A DNA stretch of 64,000 bases from Asparagopsis taxiformis (Eukaryota > Rhodophyta > Florideophyceae > Bonnemaisoniales > Bonnemaisoniaceae). The number at the start of each line of letters is the position of its first letter. Positions within the stretch are counted from its first letter, which is position 1. The notes under the pieces were generated by a model. That model worked only from the letters and a program-made list of their open reading frames with translations. It was not told the origin of the DNA and did no database searches. This document shows positions 44,850 to 55,129 of the stretch, in pieces. The translations under genes and the position numbers were made by a program. The stretch spans positions 1 to 64,000 of the forward strand of contig JALQPE010001784.1 in the NCBI GenBank assembly GCA_030407315.1. The letters run 5' to 3'.

Positions 44850-47822
44850 TCAGTCATCCCAAGAGTCCGGTACGTTCTCGTCATCTACTGCAGGTGCAGC
44901 CGGTGACACCTGGAATCCACTTCTTCCCCCTGTAGGTCTACTGAATGGCATACCTTCATTCCATGATTGTCGTTCCGTCTGTTGCCACGTTGTTCGCTTA
45001 CTGGGGCCGGTTTCAACAGTGTTAGTACCGCTGCGCAAACTTCCTGCTGTAGCTGCCTCAATAGTTACCCCTGGTCGCGACTTCAACATGTTCAGAGCCA
45101 GCGCTGCTCTTTCTGACGTGCTGAACTCTACTAAAATACCCACCAAATTCGAAGACATGCTAGTTTTTTCCACAAGCCGATAAGAGCCTGAGTGCGAACG
45201 CAATTCCTGTTTGACACGCGCCTCGATATCCGCCGTTGCGGAGAATTTCAAGGACCCTGCCACATGCACGACAAATGCCCGGCCGGATTCTGATTGGCGC
45301 GTTCGCTTCTTCTCCAGTTCTCGCTGAGCATGCGCTTCAGAGAGTAGTGGGGTTGGGAAGACAGGCTTCACACCGGCCCCCCGGTGCCGTACAGTGAGCA
45401 CTCGTGAGCTGAACTGTCCATTGCTTTCCGTGTCGAGCAAGTACAATTCGGCCAACGTGTGGACGACCAGGCGATGAAGTTCTGGTAGCTTCTCCAGCGT
45501 AAACTTCTTCGCTCTGCCGCAGACAATGCTGGCAAATCCTTTCTCGAAATACAAAAGCATCCCGGGCTCAGTCTCTGCAAAGCGATATAAAAATTCGGAA
45601 TACTTTGCCACTCCAGGCGCCACTCCATCTACGTCAATTGTTCCCCCCGTCCCTGTAGAAGAGCCATCACGGCCAACTGCGGTCGCAAACGCCCGCAATC
45701 GCATATTTGCCATGCACTCATCATCACAAGACAGTTGTACAGAGTCTCCACCTTCTTGCAGACCCCCAGTTCCACCGCGGAGACACATTGATTTCTCTTT
45801 TCGCCTACCACATGGACACGACACGTCCACTAGCTCGCGGCATGGAGTTTCCGGACATAACATCCCCGGGTGGCACAATGCCGTGCAGCTATGTTCACAT
45901 TTTTTGCGCGGCATTCCGCATGGCTGAGAGCATCCCTCTGCCTTGGAGGGCTCACATTCCTGAGGATAATTTGCATGACAGGGACGACGACACGCGTGCA
46001 CTCCACAAAGTAGCGATCTACCACAGGCTCGGTGGCATTTGATTCCTTTCTGAGCAATGTGGCACGGCACGAATCGGCTCTCGCCGTGTCCACCAACACA
46101 TGCAACCTTGACCAATTCCACACACGGCGGGCATTCGCCATGGTGGCACCGATCTGGACACGGATGTCCACACGGGCGGCACACAGTACATTTTCTTCGA
46201 CATTGCGGTGGCAACGTACCGCATCGAACTGGCGCTGGTATGCATTCGCAACCACAAGCGCATTGAATGGGTTCACGTCTCAGGATACCACACGGCGGAC
46301 AGTTGCCTGCATGTCCGCAAGGTAGATCACAAGTATGAAGCTTACATGATAATTGCTTGTTGCACTGCCTATTGCAACGATGACCTACTCGGCGTCTTTC
46401 AGCGTTTGACATTTCGCAACATTGTACTGAATCAGTGGAGTCATTCCAAAGGGCCTCACTCGAAATGACGTTGGGACGCGGACGAGCTTTTCGTTTCTTA
46501 AACCTACAACAAATTTGTTGGCACCTGTGTTCTCGACAAAGAAGACGGTCATTGCACTTCTTATCACAGATAAGAGCTTCTCGCAATTTAGAGGGATCAT
46601 CACCGCATAAAACTTTTAATGTAGATGTTCCACACCGACACTCGACTTGGACGATTTCTTTGCAGGGGCCACAATCGCCTTCATGGCCACAAATTTTGGT
46701 ACAGGTATGGTTGGCGAGACAAGAGAGGCGGCGACCGCACGGTTGACCGCAAGACGGAATTTTGTCGAGACAGCTTTTCCTGCCGAGTCGCTGCTCTGCA
46801 GAGAGGTGACGTTTGCCGCACGGACAACGGTCAACCGCGTGTGGACTTGTGCTACATGGGTCACAAGGGCCGTCATGGCAGATTTTTTGACAACGGTGGT
46901 TTCCGCAAGCTAACAGCTTATCGCATACTTGACCACAGCTAACACCATTGCTCGCATAGGAGCAGGGAACTTCCTGCAGGTTGCGGCCACAAAAGCATTT
47001 GACTGGTATGCTAACGAAGCATTCACCGCAACTGCCAGGATGGCAGACGAGGGGGCAGGGATGACCGCAGGGAATCTTTGGCTTTTTGCAGATTTGACCG
47101 CACGAGATGCCATGTTCGGGCACTGGATCGCCGCAGCGCCTACTAATTCTACTCTGACCACAATGGCAGGCAACTGGATCTGCGGGCACTATACACGGGG
47201 CGCACGGGCCTGGATGGCACAATGCGGTACACAAATGGGGGCAATTGGAGCGCGGGGCGCCGCGTGGGCGGAGACAAGGCTCGGCGCACGAGCCGGGGGT
47301 GACGCCAGGTTCTAGTTGGGGATCTCGACGACGACGACAATAGCATGAAAAGTGGAGCTTGTTCAAGTCGCCGGACGGGGATCGACAGGAGGGACAATTG
47401 AAAGTATTAGTGGCATGATTTTTGCGAGCCCATTTCTTCGCACAGTACAGATGAGTGATCGAGAAGCAAATGGCACAGCTCCACAGCGCTTTCTCACGTT
47501 TGATCTTCTCCAGACACACGATGCATTCCACCTGTCCACGTAGCATTAGATCTCGGAGTGTGTTTGATAACTCGGAGAGCTGCACTTGATCGTCGGCATT
47601 CGTTGGACGAGAGCGCGACATCGTACAGTGCGCGGACGGCTGCGCGCTGGCCGTTTCAGGCGAGTGTGTCGGTGCATGATGCGAACTTGATGCATGAGCT
47701 CGATGGCGATTCCTACTCGACCCTCTTCGTCCACGCCCGCGACCTCTGCTGCGTCCGCCGCGACCGTTCGAAGTGGCTGGCGTGCGTGCAAGCTCGGAAG
47801 TGCGCACGCGAGCTGTTTCCAT
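44850..47822 (-). CDS. NFX1-type zinc-finger protein
   Basis: 990 codons from the ATG at 47822 (an upstream in-frame TTG is ignored), intronless. A Gly/Arg-rich N terminus (GRGGRSRGRGRGRRGSS) is followed by a RING-like C4HC3 domain at about 97-150 (CIVCLEKI...CAICF...HLYC...CPSC), giving likely ubiquitin-ligase activity. A long run of NF-X1 zinc fingers (about 185-720) follows with repeated CGHPC...CHPGSCGEC units. The C terminus has an R3H-like segment (LPELHRLVVHTLAELYLLD) for single-stranded nucleic acid binding. Family members are transcriptional regulators or stress-response repressors in the nucleus. Confidence 0.93.
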   Translation of the reverse strand: METARVRTSELARTPATSNGRGGRSRGRGRGRRGSSRNRHRAHASSSHHAPTHSPETASAQPSAHCTMSRSRPTNADDQVQLSELSNTLRDLMLRGQVECIVCLEKIKREKALWSCAICFSITHLYCAKKWARKNHATNTFNCPSCRSPSGDLNKLHFSCYCRRRRDPQLEPGVTPGSCAEPCLRPRGAPRSNCPHLCTALCHPGPCAPCIVPADPVACHCGQSRISRRCGDPVPEHGISCGQICKKPKIPCGHPCPLVCHPGSCGECFVSIPVKCFCGRNLQEVPCSYASNGVSCGQVCDKLLACGNHRCQKICHDGPCDPCSTSPHAVDRCPCGKRHLSAEQRLGRKSCLDKIPSCGQPCGRRLSCLANHTCTKICGHEGDCGPCKEIVQVECRCGTSTLKVLCGDDPSKLREALICDKKCNDRLLCREHRCQQICCRFKKRKARPRPNVISSEALWNDSTDSVQCCEMSNAERRRVGHRCNRQCNKQLSCKLHTCDLPCGHAGNCPPCGILRREPIQCACGCECIPAPVRCGTLPPQCRRKCTVCRPCGHPCPDRCHHGECPPCVELVKVACVGGHGESRFVPCHIAQKGIKCHRACGRSLLCGVHACRRPCHANYPQECEPSKAEGCSQPCGMPRKKCEHSCTALCHPGMLCPETPCRELVDVSCPCGRRKEKSMCLRGGTGGLQEGGDSVQLSCDDECMANMRLRAFATAVGRDGSSTGTGGTIDVDGVAPGVAKYSEFLYRFAETEPGMLLYFEKGFASIVCGRAKKFTLEKLPELHRLVVHTLAELYLLDTESNGQFSSRVLTVRHRGAGVKPVFPTPLLSEAHAQRELEKKRTRQSESGRAFVVHVAGSLKFSATADIEARVKQELRSHSGSYRLVEKTSMSSNLVGILVEFSTSERAALALNMLKSRPGVTIEAATAGSLRSGTNTVETGPSKRTTWQQTERQSWNEGMPFSRPTGGRSGFQVSPAAPAVDDENVPDSWDD

Positions 47823-48025
47823 TACCAATGACGACTCCAATGTCGAGACACTTGACGCGCAGAAGCGCTTGTTTTAAACTTGTCGCTTCGAGTCAAAGCC
47901 AGCGCAGCATACAACTTTGGGCTATCTACTCATATCTTTTCCAACGACACCTACACTGTCACAGTAGTGTATGACCAAACTCGATTTTCATTGGCTATCA
48001 CATACGTGTCCACGTCACAGCTGAG

Positions 48026-49180
48026 CTATGGAAGAGTTTCTTCCCACTGTACACACAAGTAGTCGACATGTTCTTCGCCTGCCGCTAATGTTTCTACGTA
48101 CGCCAGAACGGTCCGCTTCTTGGTGGAATCTCCTAGACGTCCCAATGCTACTATATCGTGTGGCGACACTTCATCGTCCGCATCTCGTACGACCACCGCC
48201 AGAGCGGCGTGAAACAACTGAGGATCGCTCGCGTATGCTAGAAAGTCCGCTCCAAACTTGGCACCACAACTCAAATAATATCCCTTGCCGTGTAAATTTC
48301 GAAACACCGCTTGTCGAAGTCGCAACTTCTTTTTACATACTCCCTCCGGTATCCGTATCTCCTTCACTTCTCGCACCTGCCTCTTTCTCTCATCTTCTCG
48401 CGCTCCCGTCGCCGTAATCACCAATGTTGTAGCTCTTGCCTGTTGCTTGAGACGAATTTTCAGTAATTGCTCTCTCTCCGCTTCCGCAGCGTCCTCATCT
48501 GAAATCTCCGCATCCTCCTCGTCAGGTATATCCACTAGCACTTCTCCGTCACGCCTCTCACTATCCTTCTCCACATCCCCCAGTTCTGGCTTTTGCGCCA
48601 TACTCGGCAGCAATCCATGTAGCACACGACGAACCGTGAAAGATAACCTCGCCATAAACGGCAGATCTTGCACCCGTCGCACTTTTCGTTGCTGTACAGC
48701 TGCTTCACTACTTTCTCTCCGTCGTTTCCTCGGTCGTACCGCTTTGTTCGAACTCAATTTAGCCAGTTTTGCACGTTCGGCCATCTGATGATTCACCGTT
48801 TCATCTGCCTGTCTCTCCTCATCTTGTTGGCGCTCCTCGTAAAACTTTGCGACATCTTGCGGTTGTGCTACTTTGTAATCATGCAAAGGACTGTCCGATA
48901 CAACTCGGAACCATCCCTTCGAACGCCCGAATACTACTTCGTCAAAGGACAGCACCAGTGGAAGGGCAAGATACTGATTTTGCGACGTGTGCTTCGGTAG
49001 CGTGCCACAGAAATCACCGAGAATTCGAAACTCCTGTCGAACGCGAAAGGCATCTTCATGACACCAAATATAGCCGTACCCAGCCGACTGTTGTACACCT
49101 CCTGTAAGGAAAACGTCTACCTTTTGAAAGGGTGATATGCGATTAGCGGCTTTCGCTTGTGGACTCATTTCATCAGACAT
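48026..49180 (-). CDS. SEN34: tRNA-splicing endonuclease subunit SEN34
   Basis: 384 codons from the ATG at 49180. SEN34 cuts the 3' splice site of intron-containing tRNAs. The C-terminal nuclease domain has all three catalytic residues: Tyr in GKGYYLSCGAKFGADFL (about 293), His in LFHAALAV (about 318) and Lys in STKKRTVLAYV (about 353). An N-terminal domain (about 15-120) and an acidic/basic linker (EAVRPRKRRRESSEAA-like region near 150) precede it. The partner subunits SEN2, SEN54 and SEN15 are not in the window. Confidence 0.9.
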   Translation of the reverse strand: MSDEMSPQAKAANRISPFQKVDVFLTGGVQQSAGYGYIWCHEDAFRVRQEFRILGDFCGTLPKHTSQNQYLALPLVLSFDEVVFGRSKGWFRVVSDSPLHDYKVAQPQDVAKFYEERQQDEERQADETVNHQMAERAKLAKLSSNKAVRPRKRRRESSEAAVQQRKVRRVQDLPFMARLSFTVRRVLHGLLPSMAQKPELGDVEKDSERRDGEVLVDIPDEEDAEISDEDAAEAEREQLLKIRLKQQARATTLVITATGAREDERKRQVREVKEIRIPEGVCKKKLRLRQAVFRNLHGKGYYLSCGAKFGADFLAYASDPQLFHAALAVVVRDADDEVSPHDIVALGRLGDSTKKRTVLAYVETLAAGEEHVDYLCVQWEETLP

Positions 49181-49549
49181 CTCTGGATAGAGCCAACGAC
49201 GGCGTGATAACCGCTTCAACTGCGCGACGAAGACAAGTAAGTGAAGCGACAGCGCAGTCAATTCCCCGGCGTTGTCGTCTTCTCACTCGGTTTCAACACT
49301 ACAGAGATCGCACTTCGTGAGCACCTGCACGACCATAACGGCAGCGTAGCGTAGCGCTTGAAACGACTCGCACGGCGATCCGTATTCGAGCAGACGCCAA
49401 CTGCTCCTGCTGCTCAGCACCATATGTTAAAAGCCGAAAAAAACTGCACGGATCAATGCACGGCGCATGCGCTGTACAATTTCAACACAACTCATTTTTC
49501 ACACTCCAACACTGCCGATCCGCTGCTCTTCTCTGCCATCCAAGTGCAA
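49181..49549. promoter_or_regulatory. Divergent intergenic region, SEN34 / ELP5-like
   Basis: 369 bp. The plus-strand frame is open from 49358 without similarity; treated as leader. GCAGCGTAGCGTAGCG near 49340 is a short direct repeat. Confidence 0.45.
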
Positions 49550-50257
49550 ATGTCTACTCCTCGAGCAGCAGCAGCTCCATTGCTAGACTGCATCGATGCA
49601 TACGCCCAAAACTCGCTCACTATCATCCGAGATGCTACACAATCGATAGATTCCATACCGCTCCTGCTTCACCTTTCAAAAATTGTCACCTCACAACTGA
49701 AACCGTCTGAGAGAGGCAAACAAATCTTCCTGACGACGAGGTCCAGAACTAGTTTTGCTCCCAACGACCCCCATCCGTACCCATCTGTACCACGGGCCAA
49801 TCTGTCTGCACTTGCCGGCCTCGCATCTTTTGACCCATATCATTTCAAGAGCCAACTTGAAACCGTGGATGCGAACAACTTGGCTGGATACCTTGCAGAC
49901 GCAATTCGCAAAGCATCTGTCCAGAACAAAGCAAAATTTGTTGTCATCGAGTGCTTGCACTCATTGAAATTTATCTTTAACATCAACCCTTCCGCCTTTG
50001 TGCGTGGTTTGTTAACGCCGAATGACGGTCTTTCGGTGATTCTTGCATGTCCTATTGAAAGCGGACTTGACGATGACATAGTCAGTTTGTCAGAAATTGC
50101 CGATACAATCATTGACCTTGGCGAATTACAAACAGGCGTCGCAAACGACGTCGATGGACTACTCAAGCTTGCAAAAATTCACGGACGCTGGCACCAAATA
50201 CCGAACAACTTACCCTACCAGGTTGCCGAGAATTCGTCATTTAATATCTACACATGA
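49550..50257 (+). CDS. Elongator subunit ELP5-like protein
   Basis: 235 codons from the ATG at 49550. The pattern fits the RecA-like fold without Walker motifs seen in ELP4-6: a strand FVVIECLHSLKFIF, then GLSVILACP, DTIIDLGELQTG and a C-terminal KIHGRWHQIPNNLPYQVAEN, like the KRRxGR...E segment of ELP5. Elongator modifies U34 of tRNA wobble positions; ELP4-6 form the hexameric accessory ring. ELP6 is an alternative. It ends 22 bp from the convergent TSR1 gene. Confidence 0.55.
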   Translation: MSTPRAAAAPLLDCIDAYAQNSLTIIRDATQSIDSIPLLLHLSKIVTSQLKPSERGKQIFLTTRSRTSFAPNDPHPYPSVPRANLSALAGLASFDPYHFKSQLETVDANNLAGYLADAIRKASVQNKAKFVVIECLHSLKFIFNINPSAFVRGLLTPNDGLSVILACPIESGLDDDIVSLSEIADTIIDLGELQTGVANDVDGLLKLAKIHGRWHQIPNNLPYQVAENSSFNIYT

Positions 50258-50279
50258 CCTGCGCTAAATTGCTCGTCCA

Positions 50280-52400
50280 CTACATTGTTTCCCGATCCCG
50301 GTCATGCTGCTCAATTAGCTTTGGATATACTCGCTTGTAGAGCGTCATGCACACCGTATCGTGATGCAGGAGAACGTTATCAAATATACACTTCATGTGT
50401 CCATGCGTACCGACGGGCTCAAGAATATGGCCGCTACGCCCCATTTTTGTCCACAATTCCACTGGTTTGAACCATCGAATGTCCTCCGGAGTAAAGAACA
50501 TAAACTTGACGACCGATCGGCGCTTCTGCGTTTTGAACGGGTACCCTGTCAAAATGATGCGCTTAAGGATAATGCGGTCCGGGTCAGCTCCTAGCGCATT
50601 TCCTGTAGCAATCAATGCACCACCTGGTTGAAACAGTAATGCAGGGGCAGGAGCAAAAACAGCTGGGCCGTAGAAGGATGCTACCGTGTGTCTACCGTGC
50701 ACGAAAAAGCGTTCCATCTTGTGCTTATCCGAGTTAGCATTGTGTTCCGAGAACATTGGGCGACCTTCAAATCTAACAAAACCACAGTGAAGTTCGAGGC
50801 GAGACTTTGCTTTGACATTAACACCATCTTCCTCTTCGTCAACTCTCTGCAGCCCAAAGTGTACCACACTTCTTCTGTTCTCGTGTCTGAGCATTCCAGA
50901 TGCGACAACCGGAATACGCCCGTCACGGACAACCTGTATTACACGAGCACAAATCTCGCTTGATACACTAGTTAATGTAATCTGGACCTTCTTCCCACTC
51001 CGAACAAAGTTCAGCGCCTCGTCCTTGTTAGCTGCTTCGCTTTCTTTTTGTGCATCCGCTAGAACCCGTTTCCGCGTAGCTGCTAGATTCCGAAATTGGA
51101 ACAGAGGCGCATACTCTAGCGGGAGCTGTTCTTTGGGATCCCAATCACCTGTTCGCAATGACTTCAGTCCACGGTATCGGGCAAACCTGACACGAGCAGG
51201 TTGATCGATAGGAGTATCAACTTCATCAGGAAACAGTGCATCCGTTTTGGCCGCTTCTCTTACTTTTCGAACTTCCTCCTCATCGATGGACATCTCTTCA
51301 TCGTCCACATCCAAATCATCTCCTTTTCCCCCTGAATCAGCGCCATCTAGATTATCATCATCACTAAAACCATCATCTGAAACCTGATCCTCCTTTTCCC
51401 GATCATCTTCATCATCCATTGTCATTTCATTTTCATTAGCGCCGTCCTCTTCATCATCTACTTCTGGAGGCCATGTCTGTTCCCCCATTACTCCATCTAC
51501 CTCTGCAACACTCTCCACCGGTTCAGCATCACCTGTTCGACGACTAAGTGTTTCTCCTGTTACTACATCTACAATTGACTCTGCAGAAAACGCTCCTATT
51601 CCAGTGATATGAACAAGCTCATTTGCAGAGAACCCTCGCCCTCTAGTCCAGCCTGATATGACGAGTGAACCTTCCTCTGATGAGTCCCCTGGCTTGGCTT
51701 CGGCATTCTCAACACGCATATAACCATACTTTGACCTCCAGCTAATCTGTCTGGGTTGCTTGGCCAATACCCTACGCAAGCCGGTCTTATTCACAGCTTC
51801 CTTATCGCTTTGATCATCGCAATCGAAGAATATCGGGCGCAATGTATGGTCATCACCGAGACTTTCCGCAGCAAGCTGCCTGCCTCTCAATTTACGCAAA
51901 CCGGGATCATTTCCGCCTTCTCCAATAGACACTGCGAAAATTTCAGGCAGTCCTTGCGCACGTAAAGCGGTCACGATATCTATAGAAACATTGTCCAGTG
52001 CATCATCACATCCGGAGTAGACGAATAGTAGAACATCTGCAATTTTGCCGATATCCAAAGCGGAAATAAGCACGTCGCGGTCAGAAGCACCCGACCTGTG
52101 CACCGACACGATCTCGAAGGGCCGGCTGTGTTTGGGGGCTTGGCAACTGCGCATGACAGAGGATAACTTGAGTAACTGCTCATCCGTCGCGGAAGATACG
52201 GCTATCAATCCAATGAGCAACGGAGGTTGTGTGGAAGCGGAAAGACGAACGTGCCGTGCGGCATTGACGATTGCGGATTTTCGCTGGGCGCGCTTGGCGC
52301 TACGACGAGCAGCCTTTGTGACGGCGCCAGAAACGCGAGTGTGTTTTGCTGAAAGAGAATCCACCCTGCCATGAGCCCTTTTCGCTCGCCGAGAACCCAT
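50280..52400 (-). CDS. TSR1: Ribosome maturation factor TSR1
   Basis: 706 codons. TSR1 binds cytoplasmic pre-40S subunits and blocks early tRNA entry; it resembles translational GTPases but lacks GTP-binding motifs. The N terminus is basic, followed by an inert G-like domain (about 60-210: LIGLIAVSSATDEQ, VLLFVYSGC). An acidic linker (about 320-400: DEEDGANENEMTMDDEDDRE) is typical. The conserved C-terminal part includes DWDPKEQLPLEYAPLFQF, ASFYGPAVFAPAPALLF and FMFFTPEDIRWFKPVELWTK. Intronless. Confidence 0.95.
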   Translation of the reverse strand: MGSRRAKRAHGRVDSLSAKHTRVSGAVTKAARRSAKRAQRKSAIVNAARHVRLSASTQPPLLIGLIAVSSATDEQLLKLSSVMRSCQAPKHSRPFEIVSVHRSGASDRDVLISALDIGKIADVLLFVYSGCDDALDNVSIDIVTALRAQGLPEIFAVSIGEGGNDPGLRKLRGRQLAAESLGDDHTLRPIFFDCDDQSDKEAVNKTGLRRVLAKQPRQISWRSKYGYMRVENAEAKPGDSSEEGSLVISGWTRGRGFSANELVHITGIGAFSAESIVDVVTGETLSRRTGDAEPVESVAEVDGVMGEQTWPPEVDDEEDGANENEMTMDDEDDREKEDQVSDDGFSDDDNLDGADSGGKGDDLDVDDEEMSIDEEEVRKVREAAKTDALFPDEVDTPIDQPARVRFARYRGLKSLRTGDWDPKEQLPLEYAPLFQFRNLAATRKRVLADAQKESEAANKDEALNFVRSGKKVQITLTSVSSEICARVIQVVRDGRIPVVASGMLRHENRRSVVHFGLQRVDEEEDGVNVKAKSRLELHCGFVRFEGRPMFSEHNANSDKHKMERFFVHGRHTVASFYGPAVFAPAPALLFQPGGALIATGNALGADPDRIILKRIILTGYPFKTQKRRSVVKFMFFTPEDIRWFKPVELWTKMGRSGHILEPVGTHGHMKCIFDNVLLHHDTVCMTLYKRVYPKLIEQHDRDRETM

Positions 52401-52786
52401 GGTGAATGAGACCTTTCGATGCGCCTGTTGTGAAAGAGAAGCTGAGAATAGTATCCAATTCGCCGGAAATTGAGTTGGATCGTCCGCCGCCGCCTTCAGC
52501 TTGGCTCAAGATCTGACCGTCCCGTTCGGTGGGTATCGCTCAAAATACAATTGCAATTTTGCCCATGTCGCCACGTGTTCAGGGCTTGGATTGAATGTAG
52601 TTTTCATGCTTACGTGCTGGCCATGTTGACACTAATTTAGTCGCACATCTCGTGGCTTGCCATATCGACTACATCGACACAAGGCACAGATAGTAACGCT
52701 TGGGGTAGAGAGCACGAAACCTCCAAACCTCCGCAGGACCGGATTTTTCAACTTCTGTTTGCGACACTCCGACGAGAGACTTCACC
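52401..52786. promoter_or_regulatory. Divergent intergenic region, TSR1 / SRP14
   Basis: 386 bp between divergent start codons of two housekeeping genes; shared promoter region likely. No TATA box seen. Confidence 0.45.
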
Positions 52787-53356
52787 ATGGTCTATTTGGA
52801 CCAAAATGCGTTCATTTCAGAGTTGTCCAAATTGTACAGCCAAAAGTATGTTGAACGATTTACCTACGCGCTTTTTCTTTTCACGGAATAACGTGTGCTA
52901 ATTGTATCTTTCCGAATTGCATTTGGTCTTCAAGCAGCAAAGCATCAGGCTCGGTATGGATAACAATGAAGCGAGTGGAAAGGCAAATTGTGACAGGTAA
53001 ACGCAAGCTTGACGTACGTTTACATCGGTTTTTGCACATTAAGTTGACCTCTTTTTTTCGAATACTAAGTCCGTCTTTGTCAACGTAGCACGATGGTCCC
53101 GTATGTTTAGTGCGAGCAACGGATGGATCGCGAAAGATTGCGTGCACCGTCCCGTCCGGAGAACATGTACGTTGGAAACTTGAGTGGGACACAGCACACA
53201 TTTTTGCTTTGGAAGCGTTCAGTTGACTAATACATTGGTTTCGATTATTTGCGTTAGGTTCAGTTCCATATGGACCTGTTTACTGTGATCAAGGCAAATA
53301 CTGAAAACCTCTTGAAGCCAACGCGCTCAAAGAAAAAGAACAACAAAACGGCGTAG
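52787..53356 (+). CDS. SRP14: Signal recognition particle 14 kDa protein (SRP14), four exons
   Basis: Exons 52787-52845, 52938-53013, 53089-53166 and 53258-53356 join into 103 codons. All introns are GT-AG and 75-92 nt. SRP14 with SRP9 binds the Alu domain of SRP RNA and pauses translation while the ribosome finds the ER. Family motifs are MVYLDQNAFISELSKLY in exon 1, SGSVWITMKR in exon 2, CLVRATDGSRKIAC in exon 3 and FHMDLFTVIKANTENLLK with a Lys-rich tail in exon 4. The first acceptor could also be 3 nt earlier (AG at 52934). The exons are so short that the gene is invisible to open-frame scans. Confidence 0.9.
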
Positions 53357-53564
53357 ACGTATCATGGAAACAACACTTAACTTTTGACCCCTTAACGCAA
53401 TCGCGCTAGTTGGAATTGAATGAGTCTACTCGATTTGATGCAGCTTTGCATCACTAAAACAACACAGCATTAATATCAATACGACTTTAACACGTTGTAC
53501 ATACACAATTTTGCGATCGAAAACGCAGCAAAGACAATCACATCTACTGCAAAAAAACAACTAT

Positions 53565-54302
53565 CTAGTTTCCAAGAGCAAAGCTATCCAACCTGCCCAG
53601 CTGCATCCTGAGCACATCCTTCTCCAAACGCTTTGCATACGATCGGTGTGACCGAAGATGCTTGTCCAACAGCGAACGTCCGTCATCCAACTTTAGAATA
53701 TACGCTGTCCACGCAGCTTGAAACACCTGCGCATGTTTGTTATACGTCGAGCTGAGACGGTTAGTGAGAGCTCTAAGCGTCGTCTCGTACACCTGCCTCT
53801 TACTATCCACATTATCCCGCATCAAAGCGCGTCTACCTTCATCGACGCCTCGTCGTCCCTCCGAACGTTCATACCGATCTCGCTCCGATTCATACGCCGC
53901 CCTCGCGGCGGCGACATTCTTAAATTCCTTCTGCAGGTTGCGAATCTCCTGCAGATACGCCTTGATCTGCCGGTCAATTATGTGAATACTAGCGTTCTCC
54001 GGCGAGTCCAACGCGCGACACTTCACGTCTTCCAGAAGCCGATCCGCGCTACTGACGGTCGATTCGCCGAGACGACGCACCTCGTCGTTGGAGGGGTACA
54101 GCGAGTAAAAGTCGTTGGCAAACTTTCGAACGCCCGTGTACAAACGGTCGTAATCGCGTGTCAGAGACTCCAGTCCGTCCACGCAGGCCTCCAACGCGGT
54201 GGCGACATTGGATAGTTGCGTTTTCACCTTGTGAAACTCTGGATCGTGCCCGCGCTCACGACGGATTCCCAGCGGAGCTAGCTTGCGCATCCAAGAGCTC
54301 AT
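53565..54302 (-). CDS. BAR-domain protein
   Basis: 245 codons from the ATG at 54302 (an in-frame TTG lies upstream). Almost the whole protein is three long helices with BAR spacing: PEFHKVKTQLSNVATALEAC, a middle helix (IKAYLQEIRNLQKEFKNVAA) with charged ERDRYERSEGRRGVDEGRR, and a third (QVYETTLRALTNRLSSTYNK...AWTAYILKL). BAR dimers sense or bend membranes in endocytosis and trafficking. The likely N-terminal amphipathic stretch is MSSWMRKLAPLG. No SH3 domain. Related in layout to the gene at 58625. Confidence 0.75.
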   Translation of the reverse strand: MSSWMRKLAPLGIRRERGHDPEFHKVKTQLSNVATALEACVDGLESLTRDYDRLYTGVRKFANDFYSLYPSNDEVRRLGESTVSSADRLLEDVKCRALDSPENASIHIIDRQIKAYLQEIRNLQKEFKNVAAARAAYESERDRYERSEGRRGVDEGRRALMRDNVDSKRQVYETTLRALTNRLSSTYNKHAQVFQAAWTAYILKLDDGRSLLDKHLRSHRSYAKRLEKDVLRMQLGRLDSFALGN

Positions 54303-55129
54303 GTTGTTGCAGTCGTTGCGGTTGACGGGCTGCTTCGATGGCGGAAGTTCGCACACAAGTTGGCGTCGCAAGTAATTGGAGGGAGGGAATGGTCTTGATG
54401 GGGCGCGTTGAGACCGATAACGACGTTGGGGAGCACAGGATGGGCTTAATTGAAACTTGTGCCAGCGGTAGGTTGATATGGTGCAGTTGAGACTGCGCCA
54501 GGGACAGAACGCGAGTGTAGGGAATGTAATAGAGATAGAGCTTTCAGTGGTGGGCTCGAAAGAAGTGCTGTGATAGGATGGTCGTGATCGGCGGAGTGAC
54601 GTAGCATTTCGTCAGGAATAACAACGGCTATCGCCGCAGATAGACGTTTCATTGGACAGGTAGACGCCATCGAGCCGTTTGGAGTTTGAACTTTTGAGCG
54701 CGATGGTAAAGTATTGGTGATTCTCAATGCGCCAGTGCTCTAGGATCTGACCGTTGTAGACTGCAGTTTGAGGTCATACCTCATCTCGCGTCAAATGCTG
54801 TAAACTATGAATTTCCGCACTCGCATATGGTGTCCTGGACAAGTGTTCGTCATCCTCTAACCACGAGTAGATCTAAGCCTAGCCTTGTCATTCAGTGTTG
54901 TGGAACATCACGCCAAGCTCCGTAGAACTACTACCCCTCTATCAAGAGATTATTAGCCTCTACTATGAAAATTTATACAGCCTTCTGTCAAGTTCCCGAG
55001 TCGCATACTCCACACTGAAAATTATGTGCCCTCTGGCTTTATCTGAAAGTTCTCACAGACTATTATACATATGTTCTCTATTACACTACCCTATAAAAGA
55101 ATGCTTATCTTGACACAAGCGCTGGAAGA
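54303..55129. other. Intergenic stretch between BAR gene and MPS1 3' end
   Basis: 827 bp with only short open frames; nothing recognised. It must contain the promoter of the BAR gene and the 3' end of the kinase gene. Confidence 0.5.

Noticed and set aside
54895..55113. 72-codon plus-strand frame between BAR gene and MPS1
   Set aside because: It has a non-ATG start, no motif and is AT-rich spacer DNA.
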